A stretch of 64,000 nt of DNA from Cryobacterium lactosi (GTDB lineage Bacteria > Actinomycetota > Actinomycetes > Actinomycetales > Microbacteriaceae), in assembly GCF_004403945.1 (NCBI RefSeq), contig NZ_SOHM01000018.1, forward strand, positions 62,001-126,000, given 5' to 3'. The position numbers were made by a program, and so were the translations under genes. Within the stretch, counting starts at the first letter, position 1. Every line of letters begins with the position of its first letter. Shown here piece by piece: positions 44,011 to 53,467 of this stretch. Under the pieces are notes generated by a model, which worked only from the letters and a program-made list of their open reading frames with translations, ran no database searches and was not told the DNA's origin.

Positions 44011-44385
44011 TCAGACGGCCGGGGACACCAGCAGCGCGGAGACCCGTTCGAGCAGGTCGTTGGCGCGGAACGGTTTGATCAGGTAGGCGTCCGCACCGGT
44101 CTCCATCGCCAGCGCGATATCGCTGTCCTGCGACTTCGCGGTGAGCAGCAGGATGCGCGGCTGGGTGAGCGAGGAGTCCGCACGCACCTGGGCGCACACC
44201 TCGATACCCGTCAGCTTGGGCATCATCCAGTCCAGCACGATCAGGTCGGGCGACTGCGCGCGGGCGGCCGCGAGGCCCTCCTCGCCGTCGCCCGCCTCGG
44301 TCACCTCGTGCCCGGCCCGGCGCAGTTTGTGACCGATCAGGGCCCTGACGTCCTCGTCGTCCTCGACGATCAATATGCGTGGCAT
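44011..44385 (-). CDS. single-domain response regulator (receiver only)
   Basis: The 124-residue protein is a stand-alone CheY-like receiver. Acidic pocket EDDED is at residues 8-12, phosphoacceptor Asp52 in LIVLDWMMP, conserved Thr in LLLTAKS, and Lys in YLIKPF. It has no output domain, so it must act through protein contacts or as a phosphate shuttle. The start ATG at 44385 gives MPRILIVEDDE. It is divergent from a MASE1 histidine kinase gene with about 125 bp between, making a likely cognate pair. Confidence 0.9.
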   Translation of the reverse strand: MPRILIVEDDEDVRALIGHKLRRAGHEVTEAGDGEEGLAAARAQSPDLIVLDWMMPKLTGIEVCAQVRADSSLTQPRILLLTAKSQDSDIALAMETGADAYLIKPFRANDLLERVSALLVSPAV

Positions 44386-44510
44386 CCGGCGTGTCCCCTG
44401 GTTCGACGTTCGATCTCGCGCGTGTGCCACCCGCACTGGGCACACGACACGCTACGTTGACACTATCCAATCGCGCCGCGGTCGGTTTCACGGGGGGAGA
44501 CACCACGCCG

Positions 44511-46208
44511 GTGAACAACCTCGTCGCCATGCTCTGGGCGGCTCCGCGCCGCTGGCGCTACACGGCCGTTCTCCTGATCCTGCTCGCGGCCTACGGCCTC
44601 GGACTTGCCTCGCTCGCCGCACCCAACGCCCAGTTCGGCGTCGCCGCCTGGTGGCCCGCCGCCGCCGCCGCCGTGCTCGCCATGTTGGTGGCCAGGGGCA
44701 GGGAACGCGTCGTGGTGGCCGTGCTGGTGGCCCTGGTCAGCGTGGCCTCGAATCTCGGCGGCGGCCGCTCCCTGCCGGTGGCCCTCGGCTTCGGCCTGGC
44801 CAACGCTCTCGAGGCGGTGGTGGTCACCGGCATCCTGGCCACCCGTGACGAGCCCGCCCGGCTGCACAGTGTGCGTGACGTGCTCCGGTTCACGGTCGCG
44901 GTGCTGTGCGGTGCCGTGACGATCGGCATCATCGCCGCGGCCACCCTGACCCTGGTCAACTCCGCATCATTCGGCACTGTCCTGCTCTCGGCCGTCCCCT
45001 CGCACGCGTTCGCGGTCTTCGTCCTCGTGCCGCTCGCGCTGGTGCAGAGCGGCCGGGGCCGGCCGGACCGCCGCCTGGAGCTGCTCATTCAGGTGGGCTT
45101 CATGCTCCTGACCCTCGGCATCGCCTACGGGCCGGGCCGGTCGCTGCCGATCTCGTTCCTGATCCTGCCCCTGCTCACCTGGGCGGCGTTCAGGTTCGGC
45201 ATCAAAATCGTGGCCTGGGAGCTGTGCGGCACGGCGCTGGTCGCGTCGGGTCTGACCTCGATGGGGATCGGCTACTTCACTTCCGGTCAGGCCGGCGGCG
45301 GCATCGGCACCGCCGGGTCCTTTGTGCAGATCTTCCTGGTCACCTACGCCAGCTCGGTGCTGCTGCTTGCCGCAGAGTTGGCGCAGCGAGACAGCCTGCT
45401 CGAGCGGGAGCGTGAGGTGGCGAACGCACTGCGCGACCTGAACCGGCAGAAGGACGACTTCGTGTCGTCGGTCAGCCACGAGCTGCGCACCCCGATCACG
45501 AGCATCCTGGGCTTCGCGGAGGAACTCGAAGACACGGCCCTCGACCCCGACCAGGCCCGGTTCACCCGGGTGATCGTGCGCAACTCACATCGGCTGGCCC
45601 AGCTGGTGGAGGACCTGCTCGACCTCTCCAAGATGAGCACCCAGTCCGACGCCGGCCAGTCCGAACCCGTCGACCTGGCGGCGCTGGTCGCCGAGTGTGT
45701 CGAGGAACTGGCACCGCAGGCGCAGACCGCCGGGGTGAGCCTGACCGTCGAATTCGGCGCCGGGCCGTTCAACGTGCACAGTTCGGCCTCCGACCTGCGC
45801 CGGGTGCTCACCAACCTGGTCTCCAACGCGGTGAAGTTCACACCCCCGCACGGCCAGGTCTGGGTCGGCTGCACCGCCGGCGCCGATGGCATGCTGCTGA
45901 CCGTCAGCGACAACGGCATCGGCATCCCGCCTGCCGACATCGAGAAGGTCTTCGACAGGTTCTTCAGGTCGGCCAGCGCCGAGTCGCTGGCCGGAACCGG
46001 TCTCGGACTGCCCCTCACAAAGGGACTCGTGGAGAGGCTCGGCGGCACAATCGATCTGCAATCCGACGGCCGCACCGGCACCCACGTCACCGTCGCCCTG
46101 CCCCGCGACCCGGCGCTCCTGGCCGTCGCGCCGCCGACCCCGCCGGCACCGCAACCGTTCCCCGCCGGCCCCGGCGCGGATTCGTCCAGCCACATGCGCC
46201 GAATGTAG
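44511..46208 (+). CDS. membrane-bound sensor histidine kinase with MASE1-like N-terminus
   Basis: About 290 residues of hydrophobic helices resembling the MASE1 sensor domain are followed by a short coil. HisKA follows with the phosphorylated His323 in SVSHELRTPITSILG. The HATPase_c domain shows the N box LTNLVSNAVKFTP, G1 VSDNGIGIP, F box FDRFFRS and G2 GTGLGLPLTKGLVE. A Pro/Ala-rich tail of about 35 residues ends the protein. The GTG at 44511 is preceded by a G-rich Shine-Dalgarno; upstream in-frame codons would overlap the divergent regulator. A TTGACA at 44457-44462 may be a -35 element. The signal is unknown. Confidence 0.85.
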   Translation: MNNLVAMLWAAPRRWRYTAVLLILLAAYGLGLASLAAPNAQFGVAAWWPAAAAAVLAMLVARGRERVVVAVLVALVSVASNLGGGRSLPVALGFGLANALEAVVVTGILATRDEPARLHSVRDVLRFTVAVLCGAVTIGIIAAATLTLVNSASFGTVLLSAVPSHAFAVFVLVPLALVQSGRGRPDRRLELLIQVGFMLLTLGIAYGPGRSLPISFLILPLLTWAAFRFGIKIVAWELCGTALVASGLTSMGIGYFTSGQAGGGIGTAGSFVQIFLVTYASSVLLLAAELAQRDSLLEREREVANALRDLNRQKDDFVSSVSHELRTPITSILGFAEELEDTALDPDQARFTRVIVRNSHRLAQLVEDLLDLSKMSTQSDAGQSEPVDLAALVAECVEELAPQAQTAGVSLTVEFGAGPFNVHSSASDLRRVLTNLVSNAVKFTPPHGQVWVGCTAGADGMLLTVSDNGIGIPPADIEKVFDRFFRSASAESLAGTGLGLPLTKGLVERLGGTIDLQSDGRTGTHVTVALPRDPALLAVAPPTPPAPQPFPAGPGADSSSHMRRM

Positions 46209-46337
46209 GCTGAATCAGGCCGCCACAAGCGGCCGATCTCTTTCTGAGCGTTACCCCGTCCGCCCCAGGCAGCTGACCGCCGTCTCTGGCCGAGACTCCG
46301 CCACGCCATTTACCTTCATTCGAAAGCGCCAGCCCCC

Positions 46338-47693
46338 ATGTCAGCATCCACAGCGGCGGCCATCTCCGTCGCCCCCGCGCCCACGAATCCTCGCAGCCGC
46401 GTCATCCTGGCCAGCCTCATCGGCACCACGATCGAGTTCTACGATTTCTACGTCTACGCCACCGCCGCGGTCCTGGTCTTCCCGCACCTGTTCTTCCCCA
46501 GCGGCAACGAGACCGCGGCGCTGCTCGCCTCGTTCGCGGTGTTCGGCGCCGCCATGGTGGCCCGCCCGCTCGGCGCCCTGTTCTTCGGCCACTTCGGCGA
46601 CCGGAAAGGCCGCAAGGCGACCCTGGTCGGCGCGCTGCTCACCATGGGCATCGCCACGTTCCTGATCGGGCTGCTGCCCACCTACGCGATGGTCGGCTGG
46701 CTCGCCCCGGCGATGCTCGTGATCCTGCGTCTCGCCCAGGGCTTCGCGCTCGGCGGCGAGTGGAGCGGCGCGGCCCTGGTCGCCACCGAGAACGCCCCGA
46801 AGGGCAAGCGCGCCTGGTACGGCACTTTCCCGCAGGTCGGCGCCCCGCTCGGTTTCATCATCGCCAACGGCCTGTTCCTGCTCATCGCCCTGCTGCTGCC
46901 CTCCGACGACCCCACCCGGCCGTCCGACGCGTTCCTCGAGTGGGCCTGGCGCATCCCGTTCCTGTTCAGCGCGGTCATGGTGATCGTGGGCCTCTGGGTG
47001 CGGCTGCGCCTGGTGGAGAGCGACGCGTTCACCAAGATCGTCACGACGAAGAAGGTGGCCAAGCTGCCACTCGCCGCTGTGTTCAAGTCCAACTGGCGTG
47101 AACTCATCCTGGGCACCTTCATCATGCTGGCCACCTACGTGCTGTTCTACCTGATGACCACGTTCAGCCTCAGCTACGGCCGTGCCGCGACGGATGCGCC
47201 GGTGGCCGGCCTGGGCTACAGCTACACGACCTTCGTGCTCATGATGATCGGCGGGGTGCTGTTCTTCGGAATCTTCACGCTCGCCTCCGGCCCCTGGGCC
47301 GACAGGTTCGGCCGCCGCCGCACGCTGCTCTGGGTGACCGCGGGCATCGTGGTGTTCGGGTTCCTGTTCGTGCCGCTGCTGGGCGCGGGGTTCATCGGTG
47401 TGATGGTGTTCCTGGTGCTCGGCTTCACCCTGATGGGCATGACGTTCGGCCCGATGGGCGCACTGCTGCCCGAGCTGTTCCCCACCCACGTGCGGTACAC
47501 AGGCTCCGCGTTCGCCTACAACATGAGCTCGATCCTCGGTGCGGCCGTGGCACCGTTCATCGCCGTGTGGCTGTGGACCCTCGGCGGGGGCAGCCCGTTC
47601 TGGGTGGGCATCTACCTCTCGGTGATGGGCCTGGTCACCCTGGTGGCGCTGTACCTGAGCCGCGAGACCCGCGACCTCGACATCGAGCGCTGA
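46338..47693 (+). CDS. MHS-family MFS transporter (metabolite:proton symporter)
   Basis: The 451-residue protein is typical of the metabolite:H+ symporter family (ShiA, ProP, KgtP, citrate/alpha-ketoglutarate carriers). After an Ala-rich N-terminus come ASLIGTTIEFYDFYVYATAAVLVFPHLFF, FGHFGDRKGRKATLVGALLTMG (loop 2-3 motif), LRLAQGFALGGEWSGAALVATENAP (family signature), and later GPWADRFGRRRTLLW and YNMSSILGAAVAPFIAVWL. Twelve helices can be counted. The substrate is probably a carboxylate or betaine-like metabolite but cannot be fixed. It stands as a single gene. Confidence 0.88.
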   Translation: MSASTAAAISVAPAPTNPRSRVILASLIGTTIEFYDFYVYATAAVLVFPHLFFPSGNETAALLASFAVFGAAMVARPLGALFFGHFGDRKGRKATLVGALLTMGIATFLIGLLPTYAMVGWLAPAMLVILRLAQGFALGGEWSGAALVATENAPKGKRAWYGTFPQVGAPLGFIIANGLFLLIALLLPSDDPTRPSDAFLEWAWRIPFLFSAVMVIVGLWVRLRLVESDAFTKIVTTKKVAKLPLAAVFKSNWRELILGTFIMLATYVLFYLMTTFSLSYGRAATDAPVAGLGYSYTTFVLMMIGGVLFFGIFTLASGPWADRFGRRRTLLWVTAGIVVFGFLFVPLLGAGFIGVMVFLVLGFTLMGMTFGPMGALLPELFPTHVRYTGSAFAYNMSSILGAAVAPFIAVWLWTLGGGSPFWVGIYLSVMGLVTLVALYLSRETRDLDIER

Positions 47694-47721
47694 CCCGCGC
47701 GCACCAGCGCGCACCAGTGCT

Positions 47722-47781
47722 CGCGAAAGCGGTCATGTGGCTGCCCCAGTTCGCTGAGGTGACCACATGGCCGCTTTCGCG
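47722..47781. repeat. 60-bp palindromic repeat, copy 1 (upstream of ABC exporter)
   Basis: Arms of 19 bp (CGCGAAAGCGGTCATGTGG and complement, one mismatch) enclose 22 bp that include GGCTGCCCCAG. Length and arm design equal the copy at 49879-49938. Confidence 0.85.
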
Positions 47782-47810
47782 CTCTGGGAGGGATCCGGGC
47801 GGGCGGCGGT

Positions 47811-47816
47811 TAAGCT
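47811..47816 (+). promoter_or_regulatory. -10 box of the ABC exporter gene, probable leaderless GTG start
   Basis: TAAGCT lies 6 nt before the GTG at 47823. No Shine-Dalgarno is present. Confidence 0.5.
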
Positions 47817-47822
47817 CGACTG

Positions 47823-49838
47823 GTGAGTACGACTACCCCCGGCACCGCTTCGTCCGACACCCCCGAACCGAAACCGCGCTCCCGTATGGGCCGCCGCGGT
47901 TCCCCGGCCGAGGGGCCGCGGGCATCCGTGCGTCAGCTGGTGCCCTACCTGGCCGAACACAAGGCCGTGCTCAGTGTGGTCGTGGTGCTCAGCGTGCTCG
48001 GTGCCGCCGCCAGCCTGGCCCAGCCGCTGCTGGTGAGCCAGGTCATCACCCTCGTCGAGGCGGGCGACCCGCTCGACGGCATCGTCGGCGCCCTGGTGGC
48101 GCTCGTCGTGGTGTCCGCGCTGATCAGCGGCTACCAGCACTACCTGCTGCAGCGCACCGGCGAGGGTGTGGTGCTCTCCAGCCGCAAACGCCTGATCGCC
48201 CGGATGCTCAACCTGCCGATCAGCCAGTTCGACGCCCGCCGCACGGGCGACCTGGTCTCCCGGGTGAGCTCGGACACCACACTGCTCCGCGCCGTACTCA
48301 CCCAGGGCGCCGTCGAGGCCATCGGCGGCTCGCTCACCTTCATCGGCGCCATCATCGCGATGCTCATCATCGACCCGGTGCTGCTGGGCCTGACCGTGCT
48401 CGTGATCGCGGTGTCCGTGGTCACCGTGGTGCTGCTGTCGCGGCGCATCCGCACCGCCAGCCTGGCCGCGCAGACCAAAGTCGGCGACCTCGCCGCGAGT
48501 GTGGAACGCGCCATCAGCGCGGTGCGCACCGTGCGTGCCGCCAACGCCACCGCCCGCGAGATCACGGTGGTCGAGAAGGACGCCGAGGGCGCCTGGCAGA
48601 TGGGCATCAAGGTCGCCAAGATCTCCGCCCTCGTAGTGCCGATCGCCGGCATCGCCCTGCAGGTGTCGCTGCTCGTGGTGCTCGGCGTCGGCGGCTTCCG
48701 GGTGGCCGATGGAAGCATCACCGTCGCCAATCTGGTGGCCTTCATCCTGTTCCTGTTCATGATGATCATGCCGCTGGGCCAGTTCTTCGGCGCGATCACC
48801 TCGGTGAACTCGGCGCTCGGCGCGCTCGGCCGCATCCAGGAGATCATCGACCTGCCCAGCGAAGACCAGTTCGACCGCGACATCGCGCCGTTGGCCATCG
48901 TGGTCGGCGCCGCGAACGCCCGGGTCAACCCGGATGCTCCGGCGATCTCGTTCGAGGACGTGCGCTTCCACTATGCACCGACCGTGCTCGCCACGACGGA
49001 TGCCGTCACCGGCGAGCAGCTGGCCACCGTGCGCCCAGGCCCGGTTGCGCAGGCGGTTCTCGCGGCCGAGGACGGCAGCACCCCGGACGCGACAACCGAG
49101 TTCGCCGGCCCGGACTCGACCGCCGCCGCTGCCGGTCCCGCCGCGGCCGCCGTGCCCAAGCCGGTGCTGCGCGGGGTCTCGTTCAGCGCCCCGCGGGGCC
49201 TCCGCACCGCACTGGTCGGCCCCTCGGGAGCCGGCAAGAGCACCATCCTCGCCCTGATCGAGCGGTTCTACGACGCCGATTCGGGCGTGGTCCGGCTCGG
49301 CGGCCTGGACATCCGCAGCCTGGACCGCACCGACCTGCGCAGCCAGATCGGCTACGTGGAGCAGGATGCCCCGGTGCTGGCCGGGTCGCTGCGGGACAAC
49401 CTCACCCTGGCGACGCCGGACGCCACCGACGAGCAGTGTGTGGCCGTGCTGCACGCGGTGAACCTCGGTGAGGTGCTCGATCGCGACCCGGCCGGGCTCG
49501 GCGCGGCGGTCGGCGAGGACGGCGTGAAGCTCTCCGGCGGCGAACGCCAGCGGCTGGCGATCGCCCGGGCGCTGCTCGCGGCACCGCCGATCCTGCTGCT
49601 GGACGAGTCGACCTCGAGCCTGGACGGCATGAACGAGCAGCTGATGCGCGAGGCCATCGACGCCGTCGCCGTGGACCGCACCCTGATCGTGATCGCGCAC
49701 CGGCTCTCCACCGTGGTGGACTCCGACCAGATCGTGGTGCTCGACCACGGCGAGGTCGTGGGCACCGGCACGCACTCCGAGCTGGTGGTCTCGACGCCGC
49801 TGTACCGTGACCTGGCCAAGCACCAGCTGCTGGTCTAA
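47823..49838 (+). CDS. ABC exporter half-transporter (ABCB/MsbA-like permease-ATPase fusion)
   Basis: The 671-residue chain joins an ABC exporter membrane domain (six helices, residues about 45-340, with the RMLNLPISQFDARRTGDLVSRVSSDTTLLR intracellular loop) to one ATPase domain. The ATPase has Walker A GPSGAGKS at 466-473, LSGGERQRLAIARALL as signature, and ILLLDESTSSLD as Walker B. It would work as a homodimer. An Ala/Pro/Asp-rich stretch of about 60 residues (385-446) interrupts the ATPase domain between the A-loop strand FEDVRFHY and the next strand PVLRGVSF, which is unusual. The substrate (lipid, drug or peptide) is unknown. The gene is flanked by two near-identical palindromes. Confidence 0.9.
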   Translation: MSTTTPGTASSDTPEPKPRSRMGRRGSPAEGPRASVRQLVPYLAEHKAVLSVVVVLSVLGAAASLAQPLLVSQVITLVEAGDPLDGIVGALVALVVVSALISGYQHYLLQRTGEGVVLSSRKRLIARMLNLPISQFDARRTGDLVSRVSSDTTLLRAVLTQGAVEAIGGSLTFIGAIIAMLIIDPVLLGLTVLVIAVSVVTVVLLSRRIRTASLAAQTKVGDLAASVERAISAVRTVRAANATAREITVVEKDAEGAWQMGIKVAKISALVVPIAGIALQVSLLVVLGVGGFRVADGSITVANLVAFILFLFMMIMPLGQFFGAITSVNSALGALGRIQEIIDLPSEDQFDRDIAPLAIVVGAANARVNPDAPAISFEDVRFHYAPTVLATTDAVTGEQLATVRPGPVAQAVLAAEDGSTPDATTEFAGPDSTAAAAGPAAAAVPKPVLRGVSFSAPRGLRTALVGPSGAGKSTILALIERFYDADSGVVRLGGLDIRSLDRTDLRSQIGYVEQDAPVLAGSLRDNLTLATPDATDEQCVAVLHAVNLGEVLDRDPAGLGAAVGEDGVKLSGGERQRLAIARALLAAPPILLLDESTSSLDGMNEQLMREAIDAVAVDRTLIVIAHRLSTVVDSDQIVVLDHGEVVGTGTHSELVVSTPLYRDLAKHQLLV

Positions 49839-49878
49839 CCCGCGCCGCGCGAGCATCGCTCGCGACTCCCACCCTCTC

Positions 49879-49938
49879 CGCGAGAGCGGCCGTGTGGCTG
49901 CCTCAGCGCCACGAAGCAACCACAGGGCCGCTCTCGCG
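49879..49938. repeat. 60-bp palindromic repeat, copy 2 (between ABC exporter and mannosidase)
   Basis: Arms of 19 bp (CGCGAGAGCGGCCGTGTGG and complement, one mismatch) enclose 22 bp with GGCTGCCTCAG. It lies between convergent genes and may also terminate transcription. Confidence 0.85.
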
Positions 49939-49964
49939 AAGGAGAGAGGGCGAGGGAGGGAGTG

Positions 49965-52900
49965 CTAGGGGCGGCGGAAGCGTAGCGTGACGATCTCGAA
50001 CGGGCGCAGGGTGAGGATCAGCTCGCGCGAGGCCTCGGCCGGGGCCGGAACGGCGGAGTCCTCCGGCAGAGGCCGCCCTGCGGCGAGCTCGGCGCGGGGC
50101 TCGGCCAGGGGGCGTTCGAGCAGATCGGTCTCGACCACATCCGTCGCCTCGAAGTGCCGGATGAGCCGCGCCGTCGACCGGTTGCCGTGCGCTTCGTAGA
50201 GCCGCACGATGAGGTCGCCGCTGTGGTCCTCGGCCAGTTTGACCGCCTCCACCACGACGGCCGGGTTGTCGACGCGCAGCAGGGGCTCGATGCCCGCGGC
50301 GGCCACCCCGGTCACGGTGCGCAGCGGCAGGTTCAGCCGATAGCCCTCGGCCACGGCCTCGGCGATGCCGGCGGCCGGACGCACCGACACCCGCAGTTCG
50401 TGGCGCCCCTGGTCGGCACCCGGGTCGGGGTAGAGCGGGGCGCGCAGCAAGCTGAGCCGGACCGTCGTTCCAGACCGCTCGGCGCCGCGCGGGGCGGCGG
50501 CGCCGGCAGCATCGCTCGCGTGCCCCTCCACGTCGGGCGGAGTGCGGTCGATCGCGTGCCCGTAGGTGGAGTCGTTCGCCACCGCCACCCCGTAGCCGGG
50601 CTCCCCCACGTGCACCCACCGGTGCGCGACCGTCTCGAACCGGGCCGCATCCCAGCTGGTGTTCGCATGGGTCGGGCGGAAGACATGCCCGAACTGGATC
50701 TCGGAGGCGGCCCGCTCGGCGTGCACATCCAGGGGGAACACCAACCGCAGCAGCTTCTGCCGCTCGTGCCAGTCGATCACCATCCGCAGGTCCAGGGTGG
50801 GTGAGCCGGCGCGGAGGGTGAGGTGCTGCTCGATCCGGGACCGGCCGACGGTGCGCACCACCCGCACCCCCACGAGTTCGTCACTTTCCACGCTGACCTC
50901 CACGGTGTCGGCGCCGACGAGGTCGGTGACGGTGCGCCGGTGGTGCGCGTCGATGTCCCAGGCATCCCAGTGGGTGGGGATGTCGCGGTGCAACTGCAGC
51001 AGGTTGCCGCAGAGGCCGGCCGGGATCAGCTCACGGCCGGCGAGGACGTCACGAAGCGACGGGATGAGCCCGTCGGCGTCGATGGTGACCGACAGGTGGT
51101 CGTTGCGCAGCACGATGCCGGCGGCGGTGCGTTCGATCAGGGCGGCGGCATAACCGGGATGGGCGGTGTCTCCGTCGGAGTCGGCACCCAGCGCGGGCAC
51201 ACCATCCAGCGGGTACGGGCCGGCGTTCAGGCGCAGCCGGCGCTCGCCGACACCCGCGGTCGCCCGCACCGCCTCGTCGATCAGGCCGGTGAGCGCGTGG
51301 GCGGTCCGGGCGTGCCGGCGCTCGGCCTCCTGATGCACCCAGGCGATCGAGGTGCCGGGCAGGATGTCGTGGAACTGCAGCAGGAGAACACTCTGCCAGG
51401 CTCGCTCCAGAGCCGCGTACGGATAGGGCGCCCCGCTCCGCACGGCGGCGGTCGCAGCCCAGAGCTCGGCCTCACGCAGCAGCAGTTCGTTGCGGCGATT
51501 GCCCCGCTTGGTTCGGGCCTGGGAGGTGTAGGTGCCCCGGTGGAACTCGAGGTAGAGCTCACCCGACCACACCGATGGTGCCGGGTACTCCGCCTCGGCC
51601 GCGTCGAAGAACCGTTGCGGAGTGGAGAGTTCGACGGTCGGCGACCCCTCGAGGTCGCGGGTGCGGCGGGCCGCCGCGAGCATCTCCCGGGTGGGGCCGC
51701 CCCCGCCGTCGCCCCAGCCGAACGGTACGAGCGACACCGTGGCGTGCGCCTTCTCCGCGAACAATCGCTCGGCGCGGGCGAGTTCGGCGGCGGTGAGCTC
51801 GGCGTTGTAGTCGGCGACCGGCGGGAAATGGGTGAAGATCCGGCTGCCGTCGATGCCCTCCCAGAGAAACGTGTGGTGCGGGAACACGTTGGTGTCGCTC
51901 CAGGACAGCTTCTGGGTGAGGAACCAGCGCATCCCGGCCAGCCGGGCGATCTGCGGGAACGCCGCCGAGTAGCCGAAGGAGTCGGGCAGCCACACCTCAC
52001 CTGGTTCGAGACCGAACTCCTCACGGAAGAACCGCTGGCCGGTGACGAACTGTCGCACCAGGGATTCGCCGCCGGGCAGGTTGGTGTCGGACTCCACCCA
52101 CATTCCGCCGACCGGCACGATGGTGCCCGCAGCCACGGCCGCCCGCACCCGCTCGAACAGGGCCGGGTCGTGCTCCTTGACCCAGGCGAACTGCTGGGCC
52201 GAAGACATAGCGAATCGGAAGTCGGGGTTCGCCTCTATCAGCGCGAGCACATTGGCGAGTGTGCGGGAGACCTTCCGCGGCGTCTCCCGCAGTGGCCACA
52301 GCCAGGCGCTGTCGATATGCGCGTGCCCGACGGCATGCACGTGGTGTGCGCTGGCCGACGCGGGGCGCGCCAGCAACGGCGCCAGCACCGCCCGGGCGGC
52401 GACGACGGTGCCCGCCACATCGTCAGGGTCGATCCGGTCCAGGCTCTGCTCCAGCCCGGCCCGCAGCCGGGCCCGTCGGGTCGACGCGGCCGGCAATTCG
52501 CCCTGCAGGCCGTCGAGCGCCCGGAGGTCCTGCACCAGGTTCCACACTTCGAGGTCGCGCAGCGCCACATCCACCCGCCCGAGCGTGTACAGCGGGCCGG
52601 GCGGAAGCGTGGCCGGGTCGCCCAGCGCCGTGGGCGTGAAGCCGAAGTCGTGCACGAGGTCGGGGTTCGACGCGGCCTCCACGTAGAGGTCGATCAACCC
52701 GCCCGGGCTGGTGGCTCCCGCCGCCGGGGAGGTGCCGTCGTCGGATGGCGTCATGGCGGGCACGGGCACCCACCGGTTGCGGGACTGCAGCCCCTTCACC
52801 ACCATGCCGTCCGCGGCATACACGAGGCCCTCCGTCTGGAACCCGGGAATCGCATCGGTGAAACCGAGGTCGACGACCACTTCCACCTCGGTGCCGGGCA

Positions 52901-53174
52901 GGCCGGTCCAGTCACCGGGGACTTCCCCGGTGAGGTGCAGCCAGGTGGTGCCCCACGGGGTCCCCCAGCCGGTGCCGGGAGTGATCGGCGTGAAGGACTG
53001 CCGCGCGGCCTCGTCGAACGACACCGGCGGGTCGGTCACCGCAGCATCCGCGGCTGTGGACGCAGACCAGGCGGCGACGTCGAGCGGATGCCGGGCCCGG
53101 TACACCGCAGGCAGCAACCGCTCCCGCAGCACCCGCTCGAGTCGCTCGTCGTGCAGTCGTTCGTTGTGATGCAT
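49965..53174 (-). CDS. alpha-mannosidase, glycoside hydrolase family 38
   Basis: The 1069-residue enzyme matches class II alpha-mannosidases. The GH38 N domain has the zinc-binding GHAHIDSAWLWPLRE (His284, His286 and Asp288) and the nucleophile Asp398 in WLPDSFGYSAAFPQIARL. WESD-type MWVESDTNLPGGESLVRQ, FGWGDGGGGPTREM and HDILPGTSIAWVHQEAE lead into the middle and C-terminal beta domains. There is no signal peptide, so a cytoplasmic enzyme acting on mannosides from glycans or glycolipids is likely. The ATG at 53174 has GGAGG 5 nt upstream. The longer upstream frame is a GC-rich artefact through a repeat region. Confidence 0.92.
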   Translation of the reverse strand: MHHNERLHDERLERVLRERLLPAVYRARHPLDVAAWSASTAADAAVTDPPVSFDEAARQSFTPITPGTGWGTPWGTTWLHLTGEVPGDWTGLPGTEVEVVVDLGFTDAIPGFQTEGLVYAADGMVVKGLQSRNRWVPVPAMTPSDDGTSPAAGATSPGGLIDLYVEAASNPDLVHDFGFTPTALGDPATLPPGPLYTLGRVDVALRDLEVWNLVQDLRALDGLQGELPAASTRRARLRAGLEQSLDRIDPDDVAGTVVAARAVLAPLLARPASASAHHVHAVGHAHIDSAWLWPLRETPRKVSRTLANVLALIEANPDFRFAMSSAQQFAWVKEHDPALFERVRAAVAAGTIVPVGGMWVESDTNLPGGESLVRQFVTGQRFFREEFGLEPGEVWLPDSFGYSAAFPQIARLAGMRWFLTQKLSWSDTNVFPHHTFLWEGIDGSRIFTHFPPVADYNAELTAAELARAERLFAEKAHATVSLVPFGWGDGGGGPTREMLAAARRTRDLEGSPTVELSTPQRFFDAAEAEYPAPSVWSGELYLEFHRGTYTSQARTKRGNRRNELLLREAELWAATAAVRSGAPYPYAALERAWQSVLLLQFHDILPGTSIAWVHQEAERRHARTAHALTGLIDEAVRATAGVGERRLRLNAGPYPLDGVPALGADSDGDTAHPGYAAALIERTAAGIVLRNDHLSVTIDADGLIPSLRDVLAGRELIPAGLCGNLLQLHRDIPTHWDAWDIDAHHRRTVTDLVGADTVEVSVESDELVGVRVVRTVGRSRIEQHLTLRAGSPTLDLRMVIDWHERQKLLRLVFPLDVHAERAASEIQFGHVFRPTHANTSWDAARFETVAHRWVHVGEPGYGVAVANDSTYGHAIDRTPPDVEGHASDAAGAAAPRGAERSGTTVRLSLLRAPLYPDPGADQGRHELRVSVRPAAGIAEAVAEGYRLNLPLRTVTGVAAAGIEPLLRVDNPAVVVEAVKLAEDHSGDLIVRLYEAHGNRSTARLIRHFEATDVVETDLLERPLAEPRAELAAGRPLPEDSAVPAPAEASRELILTLRPFEIVTLRFRRP

Positions 53175-53360
53175 GATCGCCTCCGCTCGCGGGCACCCTA
53201 GCCCGGCTGGCCAGTGCGCGCATAGACGGTGACTCGTCACACTCCGTTGGCCGCGGCTGGTTTGCCGCAACGGGGCGCGCGGAGCGGGCGCGGCGGAGGG
53301 GAGCGGTCGCGGCGGGGCACGCGCCGGCAGACCGGGCGGGTTTGAGCTAGGCGGGGCGCG

Positions 53361-53398
53361 CGCCGCTATGCGGGTGGCGCGCCACCCGCGTAGCGGCG
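53361..53398. repeat. palindromic intergenic element (copy 2 of the 28690-28742 family)
   Basis: Arms of 19 bp (CGCCGCTATGCGGGTGGCG and complement, one mismatch) meet without a loop. The core agrees with 28697-28736 at nearly every base. It lies in the 293-bp gap after the pckG stop, upstream of the mannosidase gene. No gene was found in this gap. Confidence 0.8.
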
Positions 53399-53467
53399 CC
53401 TTACCCGCCCGGCGGCATCCGGTCGCCCGCAGCGCGCCGGCACGCGGGGCAGGCGCCGCCGCCGAGC

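Noticed and set aside
47567..49471. 634-codon plus-strand frame over the ABC exporter
   Set aside because: It is an Arg/Gly/Pro-rich alternative frame of the exporter gene, whose Walker and signature motifs lie in the other frame.
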